Part shown: one piece after another, positions 55,661 to 64,000 of the stretch
How the letters are laid out: every line of letters starts with the position of its first letter
Position numbering within the stretch: position 1 is the first letter of the stretch
From: Isoperla grammatica
Lineage: Eukaryota > Arthropoda > Insecta > Plecoptera > Perlodidae
Length of the DNA stretch: 64,000 bases
Reading direction: 5' to 3'
Assembly: GCA_945910005.1 (NCBI GenBank)
Contig: OX246745.1
Location: 15,884,006-15,948,005, forward strand
Notes under the pieces: model-generated
Database searches by the model: none
What the model was told of the DNA's origin: nothing
Seen by the model: only the letters and a program-made list of their open reading frames with translations
Translations under genes and position numbers: made by a program

Positions 55661-57879
55661 ATGGTGAGTTATAAAACAATTCAACTGCAATTAGTGAATT
55701 CACACTAAATAATTAAAATTCTATCGAGAATTAATTCAAAGCTAACTTCAAGTATAATAAACGAGATGAGGTAAGCGTAACATTATCAGCTGCTACAAAC
55801 GACGGTAAAAACAACCTGGCTTCGTAAAATAACGTTTTTTAGCAAAAATTAAAGCAATTGAGATATCCTGAAAAGTATCCATCTTTAGTTGCAGACTGAT
55901 TTTGACTATGTAATTGACGAATTATCTGAAAATTGCACACAAAGAATGTCAAGTTATTAATAATTATGCATTATTATAATTAATACTGTATCATGGTAAC
56001 TGCAGTTGTAATCAAAGGCTTCCAGTATAGAAATATCAATGTTTTGTAAAAATAATTATTTAAAAAAAAGTTATTTTAAAAGAAATACCGCCAGGTGTAC
56101 CAGTCCAGAAACAAATATGGGCCCCACTGAAAGGTTATCCCATGGGTCCTGGCTAGTCCATCTGTGCTAATTTAGAGAGCTGTGGGTTTGTGAGCAGATA
56201 ATAATATATTATTAAATTTTTGAATTTATCAATATGCTGGAACCTATAAATAGTTCTATAATATGTTCATTTGTACCTTCAATAAAAATATAATTAATAT
56301 TGTGTATTGATAAAAATTTGGAACAATAATGCATAATAAAAAATAAATGCATAAAAAACATGGGTTGAGGAGTTCATAATAATTTTGGAAATAGTATCCA
56401 AAATACATTCCTAAATTTAAATCAAAAGTTAGATACAAATAAATTGGATCTGATATATTTGTTTGTGAAACATTTGATAGAATATTGTTACTAAAACAAA
56501 AATTAATTAAATAGTTTTCATAATAATAGGAATGATTTGCTATTCAAATGAAAATGTAACTCATTGTGTGCATTTCCCCTGTCCGTTGTATCGAAATGGG
56601 GATTTAAACGGCCCCCACCTAAACATCATGTTTAGATACAGAAATTCCTCATACATTTCTGGTCCATAAAGAATTAATACTGTAGTGACATGCTACAAAT
56701 ACTCACACCAAACGGAATCCATCGCGTTGTGAGAAGGGTGATCCGGGGCTAAAACGGGACAATTTTCAACACTTTGCCTTTAAAAAGTTGGTTTTAGCGT
56801 ATATGAAGTAATTTTATGTTGCACTTGATGTATTTTGGATTGATCTTACCAAATCTGAAGTAATCTAAAAAAATCGTTCATTTGGGTAAAATATGATATT
56901 TTATTGTGTCCCATTTTAGCCCCGCAAATGGGGCTAAAACGGGACACACTATATGGGCTAAATTAGGACAGCACTATATCTTGTTGTGGATCAGATAATG
57001 TTTATGGACCTATTGCAGGACACGGTGGGGCTAAAATAGAACAGGATCCTGTTTTACAGAGGTACTCATGGTTGTTCACACTGTGATACTGTTTGTTGTC
57101 CACAGAGAGCCATCGTGTGTCTAGTGTTCGTGGTGGGAGTCACTATGGCACAGAGGTCTAGTTATGCACCAAGGCCGGTCGGCGTCCTTCAGGTCCTCAG
57201 CCGTTTCAACGATGACGAAGACAATCTGCCCAACCGAATCGGAGAGACAAACTCAACCCAGGACCAGGGACCCCTTAGGACCCCAGATGGAGCCATGGGA
57301 GATCCCTACCTCGTGCAACAATTACCCAAGTGGCCTCGAGAGCACCAGCCCTTCTGGTACCTGAACCAGCAGCACATCATGAATCACAGAGGCCAAGCCC
57401 AGGCAGGGACACAGGCCGGTCAACAGCCAAGCCGTCAGCCGGCGGAGCAGATCAACAGTCAGCAAGGGGGACAGGCCAGTCAACAGCCAAGCCGTCAGCC
57501 GGCGGAGCAGATCAACAGTCAGCAAGGGGGACAGGCCAGTCAACAGCCAAGCCGTCAGCAAGGGGAGCAGATCAACAGTCAGCAAGGGGGACAGGTCAGT
57601 CAACAGCCAAGCCGTCAGCAAGGGGAGCAGATCAACAGTCAGCAAGGGGGACAGGTCAGTCAACAGCCAAGCCGTCAGCAAGGGGAGCAGATCAACAGTC
57701 AGCAAGGGGGACAGGCCAGTCAACAGCCAAGCCGTCAGACGGGGGGACAGGCAGGTCGTCAGCAAGGAGGCCAGGCTGGCCGTCAGCCGTGGAGGTGGGG
57801 ACAACCGAGTCGCCAGCAGCAACGAGGTCAGGCCAGCCGTCAGCAAGGAACCCAGCAGTGGAACAATAATCCACAATAA
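55661..57879 (+). CDS. Secreted Gln-rich repeat protein 2
   Basis: As in gene 1, exon 1 is only the ATG (55661-55663, then gtgagt); exon 2 is 57106-57879 (acceptor gtccacag). It encodes 258 residues. The signal peptide MRAIVCLVFVVGVTMA is followed by a segment close to gene 1 (SSYAPRPVG, GETNSTQD with the N-glycosylation site, and the identical PKWPREHQPFWYLNQQHI). The C-terminal half differs in architecture: five tandem 20-residue (60-nt) units, QQPSRQPAEQINSQQGGQAS and variants, cover 57421-57720, followed by irregular Gln/Gly/Arg/Trp-bearing repeats and the same NNNPQ end. No cysteine follows the signal peptide. The longer repeat and nearly identical DNA units indicate recent expansion. 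The product is likely extracellular; its function is unknown. The 1.4-kb intron holds the GGGGCTAAAA motif cluster. Confidence 0.85.
56738..57046. repeat. GGGGCTAAAACGGGAC motif cluster
   Basis: Within gene 2's intron the motif or a close variant occurs at about 56745, 56907 (inverted), 56930, 56953 (diverged) and 57027. The pair around 56907-56946 forms a hairpin with 17-bp arms and one mismatch. Confidence 0.75.
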
Positions 57880-58064
57880 ACGTGACTCCAGCAGTTCAAC
57901 AAAATGTCACCCCAAAATTGATGTCATTATCCATATGACATTAAATGTACTTTGCTTTGATCTGATCAAATTGGCCATTTTCAATTCTCTGGTCAAACCA
58001 TATGTTATTGCATGCATTAAATTGTACTATTATTAATTCAGAACATGATAATAATTTGTCTGAC

Positions 58065-58070
58065 AATAAA
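58065..58070 (+). terminator. Candidate polyadenylation signal of Gln-rich gene 2
   Basis: AATAAA about 190 nt after the stop codon. Confidence 0.5.
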
Positions 58071-58112
58071 TTAGCGTTATCCTAATAGTTCAGTTATGTA
58101 CTAATTTTCTGT

Positions 58113-58235
58113 CCCCCACTTATTTTCTTTCCTACAAGAATGTATGTTTTCTTTATTTTATATCTGTGGTCGAACTTCTGTTCAGGTTTGCATTCTTATA
58201 ACTAAGGGTGGAGCTTCTGGAACTAATGTTAACAA
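58113..58235. repeat. 3' flank duplicated with gene 1
   Basis: Matches 51120-51265: CTACAAGAATGTATGTTTTC, TGTGGTCGAACTTCTGTTCA, GGTGGAGCTTCTGGAACT. Confidence 0.7.
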
Positions 58236-58378
58236 GTATGTTTCATGTTATAAATGTACTTTTATGACATTTCTGTACAACTGTATGTAAAAATAATGTA
58301 GGTCGTACAAGTTCAAGGTTTAGTAATTGTAATTAATGATAACATATTCTTCACTTAACAGGGAAGGATACCTCTACG

Positions 58379-58746
58379 TCAAAAACCACACACAATTTTA
58401 ATTTATAAATTATATCACAAGAATGGGCTTCGAAATCGAAAATCTGAATCAACAGCGCACTGTGGTATAGTAAGCTCTACATACTGAATGCTCTAAGTTG
58501 TGTATTACATTGTAATCAGTATGTTTTTTATATATAATTAATTTTACTACTAATTATCGAAGGATAATCAAAATACTACGCTAGGCCTAATGGTTATAAA
58601 TAATATTTTATTCAGTCTGTAGGGCTTACCAAAGCACAGTGCGCTGCTGATTTAGATTTTCGATTTCTTGTTGTTATCTTGATATATAATTTAATGATGA
58701 ACATTGTAATATATAATTTAATCATGAACATGCGGTTTTTGAAGTA
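58379..58746. mobile_element. Inverted-repeat MITE between gene 2 and INTS9
   Basis: Inner arms of about 55 bp (58431-58487 and 58614-58667) share GAAATCGAAAATCT, CAGCGCACTGTG and TAAGC.CTACA in inverted orientation. An outer TCAAAAACCRCA/TGCGGTTTTTGA pair suggests the element spans 58379-58746. No duplication found. Confidence 0.65.
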
Positions 58747-59142
58747 GAGACTACCCTTCTCTCTTAACAACATTGTCATTATTCGAATGTCCTAAAATAA
58801 GCACGAGGTATAAAACCACGAAGTGTATCAATCAATATCTTGAGAACGCTTAAAAAAATTATTGAAAAAGTGATTTCTACACAGAATTTGTTTTTTTATC
58901 AGTTAAACAATGTTTAAACATTGTTATTGACACGATTACCATTTTATTCAATGTAGTCCATTTCTGTACACACTTTTATATCAAAATATTGCCATACCAG
59001 TACATCGACAATTTGTAGGCCTATTAGCTTTTCTGGAGACAGCCATCAAGGTGAAAAAGCCAAGTGAGAATGCATGATCCAAAGAGTAAGTTGAGCGACT
59101 ACAATAGGCCACCATCTGCTTTAATTTTGTACAAAAAAATTG

Positions 59143-59148
59143 TTTATT
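59143..59148 (-). terminator. Candidate polyadenylation signal of INTS9
   Basis: AATAAA on the minus strand about 150 nt past the INTS9 stop. Confidence 0.5.
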
Positions 59149-59295
59149 ATAATTATAAATTATTATAACTCAAAATGTTTTGCATTAATTATTTTTGTTT
59201 CAATATCGATCTATCGGCACTCGATCTGGACCAGAAATCAGAAATAGATTGACATCAACATTACACATCATTACTCTGTACAATTTAATTTTAAA

Positions 59296-61272
59296 TCAGA
59301 ATTTGTTAAGGCACTGTAGAAGAACCTTTCGCAGTGTCAAACGTATTTGTTCATCTCCCTCGCAACAAATGTGCGTTGAAAGTGCATTGGCATCTACTTG
59401 AATTAATGTGTCTTCTTTGTTCAAGTGTATTATGTATGGTGCTCCCGGTTGTGCTTGTTCCACCTTTGCATCAGTTATGCCTTCTTGAGCGAGACGACGT
59501 AAAAATTCATCGATCACCAATGTTCCATAAGTGAACACTTTTGGACTAAGATATTTTCCTTCGACTTTCTCTTCACTGGTAAGGTTTTCCGTAGTTGTCC
59601 ATGGCATCAAGGTATACTTATTATCTTTCACGTGTAAATGTGCCGTACACGAAGCCACGCGTACTCCAGGACTTATTTCCACGGGTACGAGGCTGTCAGC
59701 CAATTCTTGTGTCATATCAACCTTGGTGAACTTCCTTCTCAACGGTAACGTGACGACTTGGTCTCGCTTGAAAGTCAACATGGTTCTGTCAGGTGAGGTA
59801 TTTATCACCAGATCGGCCCGATGGACAGCCAGAGTGGGTGCGACCGTGTAGCCCTGGGGTACCACCAAGGTGCCGGGTCGCAGATCCTTGACTAGCTTGT
59901 TGACCTGGGCAAAGTTGAGCGAGGTGTCAATGGGGCAATAGACAGCCTTCATTGCCAGTGGCGTGAATGGAGCGAGAACTTCGTTGTACGGGAAGTCTGG
60001 CTCGGTGAAGATAACGGTATTAAGTGGATTTGTACCCCACATCTCCATAAAGTGGACGGCGTCGCCGAATCTCAGGCTCGGATGTCCGCAGAACACAATG
60101 CACGGCTGGCGGTATTCTGTCGAGAAACCATCTGAGTAGATGTGCTTGAAATGCTTCAATAGGCCACTTTTTACGAGATGTGCATGTGGAAACGGCTCTT
60201 CTGGTACATATACATTGTTCTGTTTTGCTTTGGACAACCACTCAGCAAGAATGTTGGAATAAGCAAGAGATGTATCTGCTACGGGGGATATGAAGAACAT
60301 CTGATAGTTTGTCAAACTCGATTCGTCAAGATGTTTGAAAAGACATTCAAACAAGTCGTAAATAACGCCCGAAGGATAGCAAGGTATCAAAACACTGCCT
60401 CCGACACGCAACGTAGTCGTAACATGGTAACAAAGTTCACCCAGCATTGCGTCGGGATTGTTCGTTGGGGTTTGAGTGAGTCCCGTCAATATCATGATAT
60501 TGGCATTGGTCAATGCCTCTTGGTCCATCGGCCTGGGGTGTGTCGTCAATGTAGACGAGCTCGATACGTACGCAATCTTCTCGAAGTCAGAATTGATTAC
60601 CCAGTTGCTGGATCCAAGGCAATACCCTGAACTCACAGCCATGACTTGAAGTGCGCCATATACATCTAGCTTTTCATTGTACCCAACCATTTTCACCCTC
60701 TGCAAACAATCGTTGACCGCTTTCTGCGAGTAGATATGTTTCCATCCCTGCGGCTTCTGGCTGTCACACAGTGGGCTCGGTAAAGTATGAATATGGTCCT
60801 TCCAATGCTTGGCGAGAGTTGCTTTTGGTGTCTGTTCGATGTGAGAAACCAACTCTGTGAGGAAAAGTCTACCAATTTGTAATGTTGGCTCTGTAGCATA
60901 AACCATGCCTTCAAATCCCGTGCCCTCGGTAATAAATGGCAGGGCTAGCATACACAGATAATTAGATATTAGAATTACATCAACTTGAGAGAAATTTATC
61001 AATTTATCTTGAGGTGGCCAGAATTCTGGCGGAGAGTCGACGAATACTCGCCCGCCGCACTCTTTCAACTCTCCTTCCAGGTTGGGGTCCGAGACATCCC
61101 GTGGCACCCAGTTTGGCAAGTTGTTCCATCGACTGTTTGGTACAAGTGGCAAAGGCAAAAAATTTAACACAGTTTGGACTGATAAGCCACAGTCCAACAT
61201 GATAGTGGTCTCCTTAAATGTGAGAATATAACAAGGTTTGTTTGGATCACTACTCAAACAGTAAAGCTTCAT
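59296..61272 (-). CDS. INTS9: Integrator complex subunit 9
   Basis: A single uninterrupted frame of 658 codons, the same length as the human protein. INTS9 is the non-catalytic metallo-beta-lactamase/beta-CASP partner of the nuclease INTS11 in the Integrator complex, which cleaves snRNA 3' ends and attenuates promoter-proximal transcription in the nucleus. Visible hallmarks: start MKLYCLSSDPNKPCYILTF, TTIMLDCGLS, the degenerate active-site region ILISNYLCMLALPFITEGTG (no HxHxDH, as expected for INTS9), GSSNWVI, TTHPRPMDQ, VLIPCYPSGVIYDL, FCGHPSLRFGDAVHFMEMWG, TVIFTEPDFPY, CPIDTSLNF, ELADSLVP, and the C-terminal INTS11-binding part ending LLQCLNKF. The start aligns with known INTS9 starts. The absence of introns is unusual for an animal INTS9. 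No poly(A) remnant or flanking duplication was seen, so retrocopy origin is possible but unproven. Confidence 0.97.
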   Translation of the reverse strand: MKLYCLSSDPNKPCYILTFKETTIMLDCGLSVQTVLNFLPLPLVPNSRWNNLPNWVPRDVSDPNLEGELKECGGRVFVDSPPEFWPPQDKLINFSQVDVILISNYLCMLALPFITEGTGFEGMVYATEPTLQIGRLFLTELVSHIEQTPKATLAKHWKDHIHTLPSPLCDSQKPQGWKHIYSQKAVNDCLQRVKMVGYNEKLDVYGALQVMAVSSGYCLGSSNWVINSDFEKIAYVSSSSTLTTHPRPMDQEALTNANIMILTGLTQTPTNNPDAMLGELCYHVTTTLRVGGSVLIPCYPSGVIYDLFECLFKHLDESSLTNYQMFFISPVADTSLAYSNILAEWLSKAKQNNVYVPEEPFPHAHLVKSGLLKHFKHIYSDGFSTEYRQPCIVFCGHPSLRFGDAVHFMEMWGTNPLNTVIFTEPDFPYNEVLAPFTPLAMKAVYCPIDTSLNFAQVNKLVKDLRPGTLVVPQGYTVAPTLAVHRADLVINTSPDRTMLTFKRDQVVTLPLRRKFTKVDMTQELADSLVPVEISPGVRVASCTAHLHVKDNKYTLMPWTTTENLTSEEKVEGKYLSPKVFTYGTLVIDEFLRRLAQEGITDAKVEQAQPGAPYIIHLNKEDTLIQVDANALSTHICCEGDEQIRLTLRKVLLQCLNKF

Positions 61273-61481
61273 TTTTTTAGGTTATGTTACGTTCATAAAT
61301 ACACCCAAGTTGGACAGCGGTACGAGAATAAAATTAAATTGTGTTGAGGGCTCGTTTGAATTGGCCCAGCTAATTACGCACAGTGGTTAGAAACTGTAAC
61401 AATAGCTGGAAGTTTTCAAATGAACAAGAACTATACAGGCCTAGTGTTACTGATTTCCAATCAACGCCGGCGTCCCGGACT

Positions 61482-62328
61482 CAGGGTTGCCAGATGTTCA
61501 GTAGAAGAGCGCGCCAGTGGCTCGTTTCGAAAACGCCCAAAAGCGCCCTCTTTCGTGAACGTCGCTCACCAGCTAGTGCGAAGTTGATTGGTTTTGGATG
61601 CGCGTACGAAACAGTTCGTGAAGCATTAATTTATAAATTAATGCTTCACGAACTGTAATGTAATAGCTTTTAAATGCTATAGCATTTAAAAGCTATTACA
61701 TTACAGTGTACACACATAACATGAAAAAATAAAGTTGTGAAGACGTATTTTTATAGCACAAGAAATTTCCAATTATTATACTTACTTATAATTAAAAAGA
61801 CAAATGGAATGTGAGTTGTGGCAGATTTAAAGAAAAAGATTAAGTAATACACACCTTAATTATTAAAAAACTAAAGTAAACAAATTAAATTTGAAACCAT
61901 TTATCACGTACATATCATAACAATACCATAGGCACAAAGAAACAGTGCGTTAAGTATTAATTTCGCATTTGGAAGCTATTAAATTACATTGCACACAAAC
62001 AACAGACAAAATAAAGTTCTAAAGACGTATCATAAAGCACAACTTTAATACTTATAATTAAAATGGCAAATAGAATGTGTGACACAATGAATAGATTGTA
62101 AATAGCCACTAGGTTATCTAATCAATGATTCACACATATTGCATGCATTTTAATATGACTATTATTAAGAATACTGTGAGGCAGTTGACAGTTTTACCAG
62201 CCCAAAAACCGCCAGTACAAGTAGGAATAGAGCCCAATTGGCGCCAAGAGCGAAATGATAATTTTACCCGCCAATAGTTTGAGTCGAGTAGCCCAATCGG
62301 CGGTAAACCGCCCAATCTGGCAACCCTG
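61482..62328. mobile_element. hAT-type non-autonomous element, 847 bp
   Basis: Ends CAGGGTTGCCAGAT and ATCTGGCAACCCTG, perfect inverted repeats, with the exact 8-bp duplication CCCGGACT at 61474-61481 and 62329-62336. Inside are two touching palindromes (61611-61707) and an imperfect direct duplication of about 130 bp (61680-61815 and 61960-62090), recognisable by AATAAAGTT.T.AAGACGTAT and TACTTATAATTAAAA. It lies 210 bp upstream of the INTS9 start codon. Confidence 0.92.
61611..61707. repeat. Two overlapping perfect palindromes (46 and 56 bp)
   Basis: 61611-61656 equals its own reverse complement (arm ACAGTTCGTGAAGCATTAAT plus TTA, no loop). 61652-61707 is a second perfect palindrome (arm begins ACTGTAATGTAATAGCTTTT). 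They share the bases ACTGT. Confidence 0.97.
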
Positions 62329-62336
62329 CCCGGACT

Positions 62337-62745
62337 TTGCTTTGTATTGCCAACTGCTACGAGTGCGAGGATGACTTTTGTTTCTGTTATGTTGGCGAGA
62401 AACACACTAAAACCGCACTCTAAACTTTGTGACGGGTTTTGAAGGCTGTGACTTTCAAATGTGCCGAGGCTGCCAACCAAATGTGAATAAGCATTTTAAA
62501 TGAAATTACAATTAAATTCATTCACAATTAAGATTTGTATTGTATTGTATATAAAAAATAAATAAAATACAGTCGTCAAAACACACAAATATTTGGCACT
62601 GAGCCACAGTTTTAAGGAGTGCATCTTCTTGCTGCAATCATATACACGTACCGTTTCTGTACGTACTTATTAGAGGTGGTCGCGTGAGCAATTTTTTTTT
62701 TTTTTTTTACTTAGATCACATAATGACACACATCACATATATTGT
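62337..62745. other. Non-coding, nothing recognised
   Basis: Flank of the hAT element; contains TTGTATTGTATTGTAT and a T18 run near 62692-62709. Confidence 0.45.
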
Positions 62746-62879
62746 TAATGGTACGTTTACAGCTATGCGTTGCGAAGGCGCGAGCTCCAATCAGTGGCCG
62801 AGTTTGCATGAAACTCGGCCACTGATTGGAGCTCGTGCCCTCGCTTTGCTCGCAACGCGTAGCTGTAAACGTACCATTA
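62746..62879. mobile_element. Palindromic MITE, 134 bp
   Basis: Ends TAATGGTACGTTTACAGCTA and its complement; arms of about 60-68 bp also include GAGCTCCAATCAGTGGCCGA on both sides of a 5-bp centre (GCATG). Only a short internal indel distinguishes the arms. The TAATGGT terminus resembles 16610-16915, suggesting one superfamily, possibly PIF/Harbinger with TAA/TTA targets. Confidence 0.8.
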
Positions 62880-63660
62880 CTGTACTCATTTTTCCACTCA
62901 CTAGCGAACATTTTCACGCACAAACACAAGTTTACGCATTCACATACACTCATGTGTCACTGTCACACTCATGCTTTCCTACCTCCTTGGATCTTTGAAG
63001 GTCACTCGTCTTGCTCCTGTATTTGGCGAGCGAGGGAGGGATGACATAATTTAAAAAAAGCAGTCTTTGCTCTGTATGTGATCTGCCACTGTCTTTAGCC
63101 TGCATCAACTTGAGTGCAGATAAGGAGCTTAGATGGATTTTATGTACTAATGATGAGTAACAATAGCATTCTTACATTTCCTTAGTAAAATCCAACTTTG
63201 CAAGTGTGGTAGGGTGAGGGGGCAGCTTACATATAATTTACCAAGGCAATTAGCTTATGCCCCCTGCTATTTGGAGCTCATGAGCCACCAATGATCATTA
63301 TTATTATTAGTATAATTATATATAATATAATAATAATAAAAATAATATTAATATTTCGAGGGCCGCTTTCTACATGCATTGCCCAGCTCATCTCTCTTGG
63401 CTCTAAAGGGTTAGCATCAGGATAATGGTATTTGGAAAGTGAATGAAACAACTGGTAGACATATAAAATTATTTAATTACATCACAACTGGAAACGGAGC
63501 CTGAACTCTCCACACAAATACGAGCGAGACACCATACAAACCAATCAAGGCATACGTTTTAAGTTGGTGGGTAATTATAATATTATGTGGCAATGTCACC
63601 AACAATAAGTCAAACCAAATTACGCGAACTTAAGAGAATGTACTCAGTCGACCAAGGCAC
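62880..63660. other. Non-coding, nothing recognised
   Basis: CACA/TCACA-rich patch near 62915-62975 and an AT-rich TAATAATAA stretch at 63297-63352. A TATAAAA (63462-63468) lies 193 nt before the next candidate start. Confidence 0.4.
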
Positions 63661-63909
63661 ATGCCACTGGAACACAGTACTACTGTTATGTTGTCTTTGG
63701 TTTTGTTGTTGGCAGTGCAACAACTGGGAATGGCTTACAGTAGTCAACATTTCTCCAACAGCTTACATAACATACAATCACTTCGTTGGCAACGAGAACA
63801 AGAGAAAATATTCACAAAACTAGGCTCAGCCTTTCTACCCATAGAACATCGTGTCTACGGGACCGAGTGCAACGTTGAATATTTCCTCATGTCACTGATG
63901 TTAAATTAA
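63661..63909 (+). CDS. Possible small secreted protein
   Basis: An 82-codon frame. From the second Met (63688) it reads MLSLVLLLAVQQLGMAYS, a plausible signal peptide, then a polar segment (SSQHFSNSLHNIQSLRWQRE) and a single Cys near the end. An overlapping frame of 78 codons in another phase (63587-63823) is equally open, which lowers confidence. No homologue recognised; it could be the first exon of a gene continuing beyond the window or chance. Confidence 0.3.
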   Translation: MPLEHSTTVMLSLVLLLAVQQLGMAYSSQHFSNSLHNIQSLRWQREQEKIFTKLGSAFLPIEHRVYGTECNVEYFLMSLMLN

Positions 63910-64000
63910 GAAAAAAGGAGTGTGTAAAAATAAGTAACGTTCAGTTACAAGTTGTGGTTTTGGTCGATTTCTCGACCCATACGTGTAGCTTTAAAAAAGT

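Noticed and set aside
57322..57876. Antisense and +2 frames over Gln-rich gene 2
   Set aside because: By-products of the 60-bp in-frame repeat; no start context or conserved domain.
59531..61202. Plus-strand frames across INTS9
   Set aside because: Shadows of the conserved minus-strand INTS9 gene.

Overview
The window is animal (metazoan) nuclear DNA. It is AT-rich, has low gene density and canonical GT-AG introns, and is heavily loaded with transposable elements. The recognisable genes are RUSF1, a C9orf85-type zinc-ribbon protein and Integrator subunit 9. The repeats (tRNA-derived SINEs, many small hAT-type elements, LINE pieces, Penelope-like hammerhead remnants, AGGCCT-rich DNA) suggest an invertebrate, probably aquatic. 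Nothing in the sequence fixes the phylum.

Layout. 1-23 kb is almost gene-free. It holds a hammerhead-ribozyme-like motif (1004-1046), a weak two-exon candidate gene (2575-1733, minus), SINEs, hAT, mariner-like and other MITEs, a dead BED-finger hAT transposase (about 12.9-13.45 kb), a 72-bp minisatellite (14.37-14.89 kb) and LINE remnants. 23.3-32.0 kb is RUSF1 on the minus strand in 8 coding exons (555 codons). Its first intron contains a truncated same-sense LINE, which itself received a 140-bp insertion flanked by an 11-bp target duplication. 34.4-36.2 kb is the C9orf85 homologue (plus, two coding exons, 212 aa), head-to-head with RUSF1; the intergenic DNA and the C9orf85 intron each carry hAT insertions. 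38.9-39.6 kb is a 40-bp minisatellite with incipient 120-bp higher-order structure.

41.5-57.9 kb holds three plus-strand genes for small secreted low-complexity proteins: a Pro-rich protein (41513-44203) and a duplicated pair of Gln-rich proteins (49338-50737 and 55661-57879). All three begin with a tiny first coding exon; in the Gln-rich pair it is just the ATG. The pair share promoter, intron position, conserved domain and 3' flank, but their C-terminal repeats have diverged. I do not recognise this family. 59.3-61.3 kb is an intact, intronless INTS9 on the minus strand. The right edge has a hAT element with two touching perfect palindromes, another palindromic MITE and a possible small secreted protein.

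The conserved genes are housekeeping genes and do not form an obvious pathway. The distinctive content is the lineage-specific secreted Gln-rich family and the dense set of non-autonomous DNA elements, seven of which keep exact 8-bp target-site duplications readable in the sequence.
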